37,752 bases of DNA from an uncultured Synergistales bacterium (GCA_905233215.1 CAJODC010000009.1:1-37752), one strand, 5' to 3'; shown: positions 1 through 8,511, counted from the stretch's first letter. The notes: generated by a model not told the origin, from the sequence alone. Numbers and translations: made by a program.

Positions 1-311
1 CCTGTTCTGCCCTTCAGAAAATTCCTGTAGGCTTTGTCTGCGTTCATTATGGCTTTCTTTACGGCTTTGGACGATACTTCCCATATCCATAATTTATCGT
101 CATTGGTCTTCCTGTAATCGTTGTTCAGCCATTTCGAGAAATCGTAGCCTGACATATATTCGTGAGTACCTTCGCGGTAATTATCGAGATTTGTTGCTAT
201 GAAAAGATTATAGACATAACGACACACTCCCATAGTGCGCTCAATGATTTTGATTTGCTCACTGGTCGGCTTCAATTCCACTTTGTATGCCTTATGTCTA
301 AAAATATTCAT
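1..311 (-). CDS. tnpB: TnpB / IS605 OrfB-family RNA-guided endonuclease, N-terminal part (cut by window edge)
   Basis: The minus strand is open from an ATG at 309-311 to the left edge, giving 103 codons. The N-terminus (start NIFRHKAYKVELKPTSEQ, then GVCRYVYNLF) is the characteristic opening of IS200/IS605 and IS607 TnpB proteins: a basic start, a 'L.PT.EQ' helix, then 'CR.VYN' of the helix-turn-helix region. An in-frame stop lies four codons upstream (321-323), so the ATG start is well fixed. No strong ribosome site is visible. The family consists of transposon-encoded, omega-RNA-guided DNA nucleases. The catalytic RuvC part, the zinc finger and the right-end RNA lie left of the window, so intactness cannot be judged. 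No tnpA transposase is visible on this side. Confidence 0.85.
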   Translation of the reverse strand, partial: MNIFRHKAYKVELKPTSEQIKIIERTMGVCRYVYNLFIATNLDNYREGTHEYMSGYDFSKWLNNDYRKTNDDKLWIWEVSSKAVKKAIMNADKAYRNFLKGRT

Positions 312-448
312 ATCGTAATACTACACCACATTACACTCTTTTGACATCTAGCTCTATCTCCTTGCTGAAAAAATCATGAGGCAAATCACTTTGAATTGGG
401 ACTTGCGAGTAATTATACAATAAGTTTCGCATCTGTCCAGATTTTTGC

Positions 449-482
449 ATTGTAAACCATTCCTGATTTTAATTGTAAACCA
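449..482. repeat. Two 11-bp direct repeats (ATTGTAAACCA) upstream of cheV
   Basis: ATTGTAAACCA occurs at 449-459 and again, identical, at 472-482, a 23-bp period (about two helical turns). It lies directly upstream of the candidate cheV promoter. It could be a regulator binding site or a remnant of the insertion-sequence end; the sequence alone does not decide. Confidence 0.5.
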
Positions 483-507
483 AAGTCAACAAATTCCCGA
501 TTAAAAT

Positions 508-516
508 TGTGATAAT
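508..516 (+). promoter_or_regulatory. Candidate extended -10 promoter of the cheV-rpoD cluster
   Basis: TGT-GATAAT at 508-516 matches the extended -10 form TGnTATAAT with one mismatch. No good -35 exists at 16-18 bp spacing. It would place transcription start near 523 and give a roughly 50-nt leader with GCGGAGG ahead of the cheV ATG. Confidence 0.4.
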
Positions 517-573
517 ATATAGCAACATGTCAGCTTTGTATTTATTACTCAGAGCGGAGGCCTTAAACAAAAA

Positions 574-1509
574 ATGCAGGAAGTCAAAAAAGTTACCACT
601 GAAGCCGGTACAAACGAATGGCAGTTAGTTGTATTCGTTCTCGGCGATCAGTCTTTTGCAATCAACGTTGACAAAACGAGAGAAATATTGCGCTGGCCGG
701 GCGTTCGTTCGATTCCAGACGCTCCAGTCGCTCTAATCGGTATAACTTCAGTGCGCGGTGAAGTTCTGCCGATGGTTGACCTGAGAATCTTTCTGGGCAT
801 TCCTCCTGTTACGCCTATGGAGCAGAGCAAGGTTATTATAGCTGAGTTCAACGAGGTGAAATTGGGCTTCGTTGTTGATGCTGTCGAAAGAATTTACAGG
901 ATAAAATCCGAAGACCTTGACGCGAGCATGACGGGAAAATATTTGGGAGACTGGATTCTCTACGTCATCAAGAGGGATTCAAGAAACGTTCTTCTGCTTG
1001 ACTATGAAGCGATCGTGCAGACCATAAGCCCTCAGCTTGTCATTCAGCATTCAGGCGACCCGGGCAAAGCTGTAGCGATGATGGAAGGCGTTGGGCACCC
1101 GGGCGATTATCACATCATCGTGGCTGAGGACTCGCCGTTAATCCGCAAACAGGTTGAAGACGCTCTCATGGCCAGCGGTTTCACTGACCTTCACATATGC
1201 CCTGACGGAAAAGTTGCCTATGACGCTATTGTTGGCGCGAATGAACACTGCGATTTGTTGATTACCGATGTCGAAATGCCCAGACTCGACGGCCTCACTC
1301 TGACAAGGAGAATCAAAGAGAATCCCGAAACGAAGAACATTCCGATAATAGTATTCTCATCAATTATGGCCAACGACATCAAGAACAAGGCTGCAAGCGT
1401 TGGAGCGAATTATCAGGTAACGAAACCCGAAATTACCATGCTCGTTGAGTGTGTCGTAAAAGTAATCCGAGAGAAACAGGAACGTGAAACAACGGAGGCC
1501 GCAAGCTGA
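574..1509 (+). CDS. cheV: Chemotaxis coupling protein CheV (CheW domain + receiver)
   Basis: 311 aa, the usual CheV length. Residues ~15-155 are a CheW-type SH3-like domain (FVLGDQSFAINVDKTREIL, then TSVRGEVLPMVDLR) that would couple chemoreceptors to CheA in the cytoplasm. Residues ~178-300 are a receiver domain with the acidic pocket (VAEDS), phospho-acceptor Asp232 (ITDVEMPRLDG) and Lys284 (VTKPE), so it should be phosphorylated by CheA and act as an adaptor or phosphate sink. ATG start at 574 has GCGGAGG 13 nt upstream. The stop overlaps the probable start of the next gene, so translation may be coupled. No chemoreceptor, CheA or CheY gene is in the window, although a CheX-like gene lies at 23752. 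Confidence 0.92.
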   Translation: MQEVKKVTTEAGTNEWQLVVFVLGDQSFAINVDKTREILRWPGVRSIPDAPVALIGITSVRGEVLPMVDLRIFLGIPPVTPMEQSKVIIAEFNEVKLGFVVDAVERIYRIKSEDLDASMTGKYLGDWILYVIKRDSRNVLLLDYEAIVQTISPQLVIQHSGDPGKAVAMMEGVGHPGDYHIIVAEDSPLIRKQVEDALMASGFTDLHICPDGKVAYDAIVGANEHCDLLITDVEMPRLDGLTLTRRIKENPETKNIPIIVFSSIMANDIKNKAASVGANYQVTKPEITMLVECVVKVIREKQERETTEAAS

Positions 1510-2189
1510 TATTACCTTTTTGGAACAGTGAGCTTCAAGTAGAAGTATCTTCATGGTTTCCTTTCGGGAAGGATTATCAGCCTGTTTCGGTCAACAGGTT
1601 TCATGATTCTGACCTCAGAAATATAGCAAGGTCATGTATGGACTTGGACAGCGAATTTTTCTTCATGGCCTCGCCTTTGACCGGCTGTGTCGGGAATCTT
1701 CCGAGAGAAAACTTCTTCAGGTCTCAGCCCGATAACTTCTTCAGTTTGGGATTCCTGATGATACTCGGCTACTCGGAGAAAATAGAGCGTGCAGTAATTC
1801 TCTCACTCGGATTGAGCGGAGAAAAGAGCGGACTCAGCGCAGGAATTACGGCCTGTTCAATCTGGAAGCACGGAATATTTGAAGGCACCGTGAGAGTTAT
1901 CGCTATTGCCGGCGACGATCCGTTTTATGATTGTTCGGGTTATCTTCGTATTTTGTCTCGTGTTCTCAGCGATGTTAGCAAATTCATCGGGACTCCCGGC
2001 CAGTCATATTTCGCTGAAAAGTTCGGCTATAACCGTTTCTTCATGATTTGGGAGAATGATAACCCTTATGACGTTTCAGCGATAAGGCTGCTGTCAGAGT
2101 TTGAACTTGACGGAACGAGGGAAATTGTTGGAGATGCTCCTAGCGAGGATTTTCCGCTTTTTATGGGTACAACAGTGAGCATTAGTTAA
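1506..2189 (+). CDS. Conserved-looking protein of unknown function between cheV and rpoD; probable CTG start
   Basis: I do not recognise the family. The first ATG is at 1638 (183 aa), but the frame is open back to 1488 and the extra residues (LPFWNSELQVEVSSWFPFG) look like real protein. A strong GGAGG at 1494-1498 sits 7 nt before CTG at 1506, which overlaps the cheV stop (CTGA). I therefore favour a 227-aa product starting at a non-canonical CTG; ATG 1638 remains possible and has no clear ribosome site. The protein has no membrane segment or signal peptide and mixes hydrophobic strands with Gly-rich turns. Its tight packing between cheV and rpoD (15 nt to the next start) suggests co-transcription. 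Confidence 0.65.
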   Translation: MILPFWNSELQVEVSSWFPFGKDYQPVSVNRFHDSDLRNIARSCMDLDSEFFFMASPLTGCVGNLPRENFFRSQPDNFFSLGFLMILGYSEKIERAVILSLGLSGEKSGLSAGITACSIWKHGIFEGTVRVIAIAGDDPFYDCSGYLRILSRVLSDVSKFIGTPGQSYFAEKFGYNRFFMIWENDNPYDVSAIRLLSEFELDGTREIVGDAPSEDFPLFMGTTVSIS

Positions 2190-2204
2190 GGAGCGTGTTA
2201 TAGA

Positions 2205-3353
2205 TTGACTAAAAAGAAAGAGAAAGAAACCCCTGCTGAGAATAGTGTTGCCAAGACAGCTCCGGTTGAGACGGTCAAAGACTCGGGCGGAGTCAGCAAT
2301 CTTCTTGATGAAGGCACCGGGAGGGGTTATGTTACGAATGACGATATAGAGAGACACATACCCGTTGAGACGTGGGACGCTGATACACTGGACAGGATAT
2401 TGACCAACCTTCAGGAGATGGGAATAGATGTTGTCGACAAGGCCGAAATCGGCAAGATGCCGCAGCAGGCTGACACACGGGAGGAATTTATACCGACAGT
2501 TGACAGCGAGATGGGCAAACTTGACGACATTCCCCTGACTGATCCTGTGAGAATGTATCTCCGTGAGATCGGCAAAGTTTCACTGCTGACGGCAGCCGAA
2601 GAAGTCGAACTGGCAAAACGAATGGAAGCCGGAGACATTGAAGCGAAAAAACGCTTGATTGACGCAAATTTGAGGCTTGTTGTAAGCATAGCGAAAAAAT
2701 ACATCGGAAGAGGAATGTTATTCCTTGACTTGATACAGGAGGGCAATTTAGGACTTATCCGGGCCGTTGAGAAATTCGACTATCGCAGGGGCTTCAAGTT
2801 CAGCACATACGCTACATGGTGGATACGTCAGGCAATAACGAGGGCGATCGCTGATCAGGCACGAACGATTCGAGTCCCAGTCCACATGGTCGAGACAATC
2901 AACAAGATGGTCAGAATGTCGCGCCTTCTAGTTCAGGAACTCGGGCGGGAACCCACTGACGATGAGATTGCCGCTAAAATGGGAATTGAGCCTTCAAGAG
3001 TCGAGGAAATCCGCAGAATCTCACAGCTTCCAGTGTCTCTTGAGACTCCTATCGGCGAGGAAGAAGACTCACAGCTCGGCGACTTCATCGAAGATCACGA
3101 ACTCCCGAGTCCTGATGAGGCTGCAGCAGGTCATCTTCTTCATGAACAGATTGAGGAGATGCTTGGAACACTCTCGGAACGTGAAAGAGAGGTTCTTCAC
3201 TTCAGGTTTGGACTTGAGGACGGACACTCATACACTCTTGAGGAGGTCGGCAAAAAATTCAACGTAACAAGAGAGCGCATAAGACAAATCGAGGCAAAGG
3301 CACTCCGAAAACTTAGACAGCCTAGCAAGAAACTGAAAGACTTTTTGGACTGA
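2205..3353 (+). CDS. rpoD: Primary RNA polymerase sigma factor (sigma-70/RpoD)
   Basis: 382 aa. After a short charged N-terminus with a reduced region 1.1 (~60-85), region 1.2 starts at ~112 ([16 protein letters not shown]), region 2 spans ~150-235 ([36 protein letters not shown]), region 3 ~236-310, and region 4 ~320-375 ([32 protein letters not shown]). The region 3.0 element [12 protein letters not shown] keeps the His and Glu associated with extended -10 recognition, which matches the TGnTATAAT promoters in this window. It lacks the large non-conserved insert of proteobacterial RpoD. TTG start, with AAGGAG at 2188-2193. It follows the upstream gene by 15 nt and precedes the channel gene by 5 nt. 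Confidence 0.97.
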   Translation: MTKKKEKETPAENSVAKTAPVETVKDSGGVSNLLDEGTGRGYVTNDDIERHIPVETWDADTLDRILTNLQEMGIDVVDKAEIGKMPQQADTREEFIPTVDSEMGKLDDIPLTDPVRMYLREIGKVSLLTAAEEVELAKRMEAGDIEAKKRLIDANLRLVVSIAKKYIGRGMLFLDLIQEGNLGLIRAVEKFDYRRGFKFSTYATWWIRQAITRAIADQARTIRVPVHMVETINKMVRMSRLLVQELGREPTDDEIAAKMGIEPSRVEEIRRISQLPVSLETPIGEEEDSQLGDFIEDHELPSPDEAAAGHLLHEQIEEMLGTLSEREREVLHFRFGLEDGHSYTLEEVGKKFNVTRERIRQIEAKALRKLRQPSKKLKDFLD

Positions 3354-3358
3354 CGGCC

Positions 3359-4444
3359 ATGAGCGCAAAAAGTTTTGTCAAAACCGTAAAGAATGCCCGG
3401 CGAGGCGTATCATTGGCAAAAAATTTACATTACCGTCTTGCCGGAGTTCTGGCTTTACTGCTTGGACTTCTTTGCGGAAGTGCGTTTTTTGTGTGGTGGC
3501 TGGAAAAAGATTTCAGAGGGTCATATTTTGACTCATTGTGGACGATAATGTTCACTCTTATAGGGCAGGGGGAATTTGCCTCTTACCCTCACACTTTTGT
3601 CGGAAAGCTGATAGTTTTTGTTATATCAATATTCGGCGTTGCGATTTTGGGAGTCGTATTCGCTGAGGTGTTACAGAGAATAATCAACAGCAAGATCAAA
3701 CAGATATTAGGGGAGATGATGGGAATAAACACGTGCAAATTTGAGGGTCATGTAGTTTTGTGCGGCTGGAACGAAAGAGGCCATCACATAGTCAAGGAGC
3801 TTACAGCGTCAGGGACTCAGGTTGCTTTAATCACAAAGGAGAGGCCCGAAGGACTTGACCCCGATGTATTTTTCGTACAGGGCAACCCGTCAGAGCGTGA
3901 GACTCTTTTACGCGGCGGAATAAAGAAGGCTCACAGCGCGGTTATACTCGGAGACCCTAATTTCGGCGAAGATGACTCTCACTCGATACTAACGGCTCTG
4001 GCAGTCGAGGATACCGCACCGGACGTTTACACCGTCATGGAACTCAGCAACCCCGACAATGAACGTTACGCAAGATACGCACATGTTGACGACATACTAT
4101 ATTCCGACAGCCTCGTTGCCAACATAACGGCCATGTGTACTCAGAACGAGGGAATTTCGGCTTTCATCAGGGATATTTTGTCGACTGCTGACGATGGACA
4201 CAGCTTCGCGGCTTTTGACGTTCCCGAAGATTACAGAGGCAGGACGATTCGTGAGATGTTCGCTTTCCTCAAGAGCGAGGGCGGACTTCCTGTAGGCGTT
4301 CTGACTCCACCGAAAGGCTCAGGGCATATCCCGTCATCTGAATGGCTCTCTCAGGTCAACCCGCCGGAGAATATGACGATAACGCTGCCGATGAAGGTTG
4401 TGTGCATCGTCAGAGACAGTTACAGCAACACGAAGAGCGAATAA
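3359..4444 (+). CDS. Two-TM ion channel with cytoplasmic RCK (TrkA-N) domain, aberrant selectivity filter
   Basis: 361 aa. A basic N-terminus is followed by TM1 (~26-47), a pore loop (~56-76) and TM2 (~82-106), then a Rossmann RCK domain starting at ~129 (GHVVLCGWNERG, NAD/ligand-binding glycines), a linker, and a C-terminal domain (~270-361). This is the layout of MthK/Kch-type K+ channels. The filter, however, reads TLIGQGE (66-72) where K+ channels have TVGYGD: Tyr is Gln and Asp is Glu, so K+ selectivity may be reduced or altered. ATG at 3359 lies 5 nt after the rpoD stop and lacks a strong ribosome site, implying coupling. It is in the same transcription direction as cheV and rpoD. Confidence 0.85.
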   Translation: MSAKSFVKTVKNARRGVSLAKNLHYRLAGVLALLLGLLCGSAFFVWWLEKDFRGSYFDSLWTIMFTLIGQGEFASYPHTFVGKLIVFVISIFGVAILGVVFAEVLQRIINSKIKQILGEMMGINTCKFEGHVVLCGWNERGHHIVKELTASGTQVALITKERPEGLDPDVFFVQGNPSERETLLRGGIKKAHSAVILGDPNFGEDDSHSILTALAVEDTAPDVYTVMELSNPDNERYARYAHVDDILYSDSLVANITAMCTQNEGISAFIRDILSTADDGHSFAAFDVPEDYRGRTIREMFAFLKSEGGLPVGVLTPPKGSGHIPSSEWLSQVNPPENMTITLPMKVVCIVRDSYSNTKSE

Positions 4445-4502
4445 AGTGCTGTATAATACATTTGTTCACAACTATTAACAACAGGGAAGGTGTTTTATTA
4501 TC

Positions 4503-6581
4503 ATGGGGGTACGTAAACCCGAAGATACTCGAAGCCTCGCACTTTGCGCACACGGCGGAGCAGGCAAAACCTCACTGGCTGAAGCAATGTTATTCGACAA
4601 CGGCAACATAACCCGAATGGGAAATGTTCAGAACGGCAACACAGTCAGCGATTTCCAGTCAGAAGAACAGAAACGCAACATCTCAATCTCAACATCACTC
4701 CTCACTCTCGAACGAAAAGGAAAGACATTCTATGTTCTTGACGCACCCGGTTACGCTGACTTCACCGGCGAGATGAGCGCAGCAATCCGGGTCGCCGACA
4801 CAGCGGTTATTCTGGTCAGCTCAGTCGGAGGAATCGAAGTTCAGACATCAAAAGCGTGGGAATACGCCGAACACCACAACGCCCCAGTATCTTTCGTTGT
4901 CTCAAAAATGGACAGGGAAAACGCAGACTTCAGCAAAGTACTCGCTGACATTAAGTCGCAGTTCTCACAGAATGCACTGCCCGTTTTCCTGCCGATAGGA
5001 GCTGGCGAAAAGTTCACGGGAATTGTTGACGTTCTCAAGGGCAAAGCATACACATACAAGCCCGACGGCACCGGGAAATTCACAGAGGCTGAAATCCCTG
5101 CTGACCTTGCCGACGAAGCAGTATCAGCACGTGAGGCACTCGTTGAGGCAGCCGTTGAGATGGACGATGAACTAATGGAAAAATATCTTGAGGGCGAGAC
5201 AGTTTCAGAGGCTGACTTTGAACGGACACTGAAGAAAGCGATTGCCTCAAAGAGAATCATGCCAGTGTTCGCACTTTCAGCAACGGCGAACATCGGAGTC
5301 CCTCAGTTCATGGACTTCGTAGCGGATTACTTCCCTTCGCCGGTTGACATTGGAGCTGTTGACGCTGGAGACGTTAAAGCCGAACCCAAGACGGACGCTC
5401 CGTTCTCGGCACTGTGCTTCAAGGTCATGGCCGATGCTTTCGTTGGCAAACTGTCATTCATTCGTGTTTATTCCGGGTCTCTCTCATCAGAAGGCAGTAA
5501 CATCTACAATGTTGACAGGGGCGAAGACGAGCGAATATCGTCATTCAAGCAGATGACGGGCAAAGACGGCAAGGACGTTAAAGAAGTCATCGCTGGCGAC
5601 ATCGTAGCGATTCCGAAGTTGCAGAGCGCGAGAGTCGGACATACTTTGGCGACAAAAGGAGGCTTTAACGGCAAGTTCCCGGCTATTGAGTTCCCGAAGC
5701 CTGTCTACAGCGTGGCAGTAGTCGCAAAGACACGAGCCGATGAAGACAAACTCGGCAACGCAATTTCACGCATACTTGAAGAGGACTGCTCGCTGACGTT
5801 TGAGAAGAACGCCGAGACACGAGACAATGTTCTTTCGGGAATGGGAGACATGCACATTAACATTATTCTCTCAAAGATGAAGGAACGTTACGGGGTTGAC
5901 CTTGACACGAAGACACCGCAAGTGCCGTACCGTGAGACAATCCGCAAGATGTCCGAAGCTCAGGGCAAACACAAGAAGCAATCCGGCGGTCATGGCCAGT
6001 ACGGCGATGTTTACATCAGATACAGACCGCTTGAGAGGGGAGCAGGCTTTGAGTTCATCGACAGCGTTGTTGGCGGAGCAGTTCCGCGCAACTTTATTCC
6101 GGCAGTCGAAAAGGGCCTCAGAGAGTACATGACTTCCGGGCCTCTTGCGGGCTTCCCTGTTGTTGACTTCAGCGCAGAGCTGTACTACGGCTCATATCAC
6201 GATGTCGACAGCTCCGAAATGTCATTCAAACTCGCTACACGTCTCTCATTCCGTAAGGGCATCATGGACGCTAACCCTGTACTGCTTGAGCCTGTGATGA
6301 ACGTTGAAGTTACAGTACCCGATCAGTTCATGGGCGATGTTATGGGAGACTTCAACTCAAGGCGAGGGCGTGTCATGGGCATGGAAGGACACGGAAAGTT
6401 ACAGGTCGTCAAAGCTCAAGTGCCTCTCGCTGAAATGTTCAGGTACGCTACCGACTTGAGGTCAATGACTTCTGGCGAAGGCTCATTCTCAATGGAATAC
6501 TCTCATTACGAGGAAGTTCCCGGAGACATCGCAAAGAAAGTCATCGCCGCTCACAAAAAAGAAGAAGAAGACGACGAATAA
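4503..6581 (+). CDS. EF-G-like translational GTPase (EF-G2/FusA2 type)
   Basis: 692 aa, full EF-G length with the GTPase domain, domain II (~300-380), and domains III-V (GHGQYGDVYIRYRPLERG; SGEGSFSMEYSHYEEVP at the end). The P-loop is AHGGAGKTSL (16-25), G3 is DAPGY (80-84) instead of the canonical DTPGH, and G4 is SKMD (134-137) instead of NKMD. The catalytic His of translational GTPases is therefore Tyr, as is typical of the accessory EF-G-like clade rather than of canonical FusA. A canonical fusA is expected elsewhere. ATG start has an AGGGAAGGTG ribosome site. A TATAAT at 4452-4457 may give it its own promoter, and a terminator follows. Confidence 0.88.
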   Translation: MGVRKPEDTRSLALCAHGGAGKTSLAEAMLFDNGNITRMGNVQNGNTVSDFQSEEQKRNISISTSLLTLERKGKTFYVLDAPGYADFTGEMSAAIRVADTAVILVSSVGGIEVQTSKAWEYAEHHNAPVSFVVSKMDRENADFSKVLADIKSQFSQNALPVFLPIGAGEKFTGIVDVLKGKAYTYKPDGTGKFTEAEIPADLADEAVSAREALVEAAVEMDDELMEKYLEGETVSEADFERTLKKAIASKRIMPVFALSATANIGVPQFMDFVADYFPSPVDIGAVDAGDVKAEPKTDAPFSALCFKVMADAFVGKLSFIRVYSGSLSSEGSNIYNVDRGEDERISSFKQMTGKDGKDVKEVIAGDIVAIPKLQSARVGHTLATKGGFNGKFPAIEFPKPVYSVAVVAKTRADEDKLGNAISRILEEDCSLTFEKNAETRDNVLSGMGDMHINIILSKMKERYGVDLDTKTPQVPYRETIRKMSEAQGKHKKQSGGHGQYGDVYIRYRPLERGAGFEFIDSVVGGAVPRNFIPAVEKGLREYMTSGPLAGFPVVDFSAELYYGSYHDVDSSEMSFKLATRLSFRKGIMDANPVLLEPVMNVEVTVPDQFMGDVMGDFNSRRGRVMGMEGHGKLQVVKAQVPLAEMFRYATDLRSMTSGEGSFSMEYSHYEEVPGDIAKKVIAAHKKEEEDDE

Positions 6582-6593
6582 CGAAAATAATAA

Positions 6594-6625
6594 CCCTCCT
6601 GACAAAATCGGGAGGGCTTTTCATT
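6594..6625 (+). terminator. Intrinsic terminator after the EF-G-like gene
   Basis: Nine-pair stem CCCTCCTGA (6594-6602) with TCGGGAGGG (6608-6616), one T-G wobble, loop CAAAA, then a short T-rich tail. Confidence 0.8.
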
Positions 6626-6645
6626 CATAAGGCAGGTAAAAATTT

Positions 6646-7533
6646 TTGAAGTGCGGAACAGTTACCATAATAGGCCGTCCAAACGCTGGAAAGTCAACAC
6701 TGATAAATTCTCTCTTGAAGTCCCACGCTCTTATAACTTCGCCGAAACCGCAGACTACACGCAATGCTGTCCGCTGTATCTACAATGACGATGACGCTCA
6801 GATTATTTTCACTGACACTCCGGGACTCTACAAGCCCGACTCACGAGACAGGCTAGGAATTTTTCTGAACGATTCAATTCTCGATGCCCTCGAAGATTCT
6901 GACTGTATAATCTGGCTGACTGAAAGTTTCACACGTAAACTTCAGCCCGATGATTATGAGATTGCCCGTGTTCTTCCCAAAAAAATCCCGGTCATTCTCA
7001 CCGTCAACAAGTCAGACAAGGCCGACCCTTTTGCTGTTTTCACGCTGTATGATGAAATTTTCCAGTTCTCGGACAAAACAGCGGTGTCAGCGAAGACAAA
7101 ACGAGGATTAGACGCTCTGATTTCAGCCGTTAAGACTCACATTCCCGAAGGCGAAGCGGTTTATGACGCTGATATTCTGATGGACACGACAGAAAAATTC
7201 ATGGCCTCCGAGATTATCCGTGAGAAAATTTTGTTGCTACTGCGTGACGAAGTGCCTCATTGTGTCGCTGTCATGATTGACGAATAAAAAAGCCCGGAAG
7301 AATACCCTGACCGAAAGAAACTCTATATCCGAGCGTCTTTAATCACCGAGACGGAAGGACAGAAGAAAATCATAATCGGCGCAAAAGGAGCGATGATTAA
7401 GCAGATCGGCGAAGCGTCAAGGAAAGCTGTTGAAGATGTTACAGGGCTTCCTGTCTTCATGGATTTATGGGTTAAGGTTGTGCCGAACTGGAGAAGAAAT
7501 CCGGCAGCGTTGAGACGTTTGGGTTATTCGTAA
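6646..7533 (+). pseudogene. era: GTPase Era, interrupted by one in-frame TAA before the KH domain
   Basis: Era is an essential GTPase in many bacteria; it binds the 3' end of 16S rRNA through its KH domain during 30S maturation. From TTG 6646 the GTPase domain is complete: GRPNAGKST (10-18), PQTTR, DTPGL (57-61), NKSD (121-124) and VSAKTKRGLD. Translation then meets TAA at 7285-7287. The same frame continues for 81 codons (7288-7530) with the expected KH region (KLYIRASLITE, KKIIIGAKGAMIKQIG with the GxxG loop, MDLWVKVVPNWRRN) to a normal end LGYS. Total 295 codons, typical for Era. One base change (GAA to TAA) explains it; no frameshift is involved. No start codon sits close after the stop for separate translation of the KH part. 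Sequencing error, pseudogene or readthrough are all possible. Confidence 0.9.
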
Positions 7534-7536
7534 AGC

Positions 7537-7569
7537 AAAACCCTCTCCGTTTTCATCGGAAAGGGTTTT
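7537..7569. terminator. Bidirectional terminator between era and the response-regulator gene
   Basis: AAAACCCT (7537-7544) pairs with AGGGTTTT (7562-7569); an inner CCG/CGG stem closes the loop. T-runs are present on both strands, fitting the convergent gene pair. Confidence 0.8.
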
Positions 7570-7594
7570 CACTGAGAAAGGAGTATCGTTGTGT

Positions 7595-8458
7595 TTAACG
7601 CTTCATCTTGAAGTATTCGTCTATGCTGTCCAATATGTCCTTCGGCAGCATCGTCTTCAGAAGATATTTCTCCGGCTTGAATCTCAACACTTCCATGATG
7701 CTCCGTTTATCGCCCTTCGCTGTCAGGAACATTACAGGAATGTTCGCAGTGTTCGGGTCGGAACGAATCATCTCAAGAACTTTCGGTCCGTTCACGATAG
7801 GCATCTCGAAATCAAGAAGTATCAAGTCAACTTTGTTCTTTGCGAGAATCGTTATTGCGTTCATTCCTGAGTTGGCTACGAGAATCTTGTAGTGTGTCGA
7901 AAGCAGGCTCTTCATCGAACGCAGTGCCGTAGCATCATCGTCAACTATCAGAATGCTCTTGAACTCCTTGAGCTTGTCGACCGCTTCGCCTTCTTTCTGT
8001 AGACGCTTGATGAGTTCGCTCAAGTCAACCGGCCTAGTGTAAACCTGCGCTACATAGTCCGACTTCTTGCCGATTATCGTGTCAAGTTCCTCCTGAGTTC
8101 CGATGACGAAGAAGCGAATCCCTCTGTCCTCAACAAGATCACGAATGTATCCCAGTACGTCAATCATCAGGTTGTCCTCGCCCTGAAGGTACAGTATGAA
8201 TATTCTCGGAATATCGTCCTTCTTTTCCTCCTGAGCTGCGTTATCTCCGCTTCCTTCGCCCGACTCCTGACTCAAAAGAGCGGCAACCTCAGGGTCTATC
8301 GTTTCTTCTTCATTGCCGTTGTCTTCCTTCAGAAAGTTCGAGATCGCCGTTACATCAGGCTTAACCGTGAGAACCTCAAAATCCTGAGCCTTTAGGTGGT
8401 TGATTATACCTTCGGAGATGAAACTGACTTTTTCAGTTATGAATAGTACCTTGCTCAT
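7595..8458 (-). CDS. Response regulator with a degenerate N-terminal and a canonical C-terminal receiver domain
   Basis: 287 aa, cytoplasmic, no DNA-binding output domain. Residues ~168-285 form a complete receiver: DDD at the acidic pocket (ILIVDDDATA), phospho-acceptor Asp216 (LLDFEMP), Thr in FLTAK and Lys268 (YLLKT). Residues 1-160 look like a second receiver fold (VLFITEK at the start, RPVDLSELIKRL at the end) that lacks the acceptor Asp (ILYLQGED instead) and carries a ~45-residue acidic, low-complexity insert (~45-85, rich in E, D, G, S). It probably acts as a phosphotransfer intermediate or protein-protein adaptor for the neighbouring kinases (inference). AAGGAAGG precedes the ATG. 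A clear extended -10 lies at 8512-8520. Confidence 0.85.
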   Translation of the reverse strand: MSKVLFITEKVSFISEGIINHLKAQDFEVLTVKPDVTAISNFLKEDNGNEEETIDPEVAALLSQESGEGSGDNAAQEEKKDDIPRIFILYLQGEDNLMIDVLGYIRDLVEDRGIRFFVIGTQEELDTIIGKKSDYVAQVYTRPVDLSELIKRLQKEGEAVDKLKEFKSILIVDDDATALRSMKSLLSTHYKILVANSGMNAITILAKNKVDLILLDFEMPIVNGPKVLEMIRSDPNTANIPVMFLTAKGDKRSIMEVLRFKPEKYLLKTMLPKDILDSIDEYFKMKR

Positions 8459-8511
8459 TTTTCCGTATTCCTTCCTTCACGTAGATTTTACATTCAACCC
8501 TTTAACTATAC

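Larger units (their letters stand above)
312..573. other. AT-rich intergenic stretch between tnpB and cheV
   Basis: No convincing gene is seen here. It should contain one end of the TnpB element, but IS605-type ends have no terminal inverted repeats and I could not fix a boundary. The right half holds a pair of 11-bp direct repeats (449-459, 472-482), a candidate extended -10 (508-516), and the cheV ribosome site (GCGGAGG at 554-560). Confidence 0.5.

Noticed and set aside
162-344. 60-codon plus-strand ORF near the left edge
   Set aside because: It is antisense to the TnpB frame, has no ribosome site and encodes no recognisable protein.
6646-7287. Reading the first part of era as a complete, shorter GTPase
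   Set aside because: The same frame continues after the stop with an intact KH domain of the expected length, so this is an interrupted era rather than a KH-less family.
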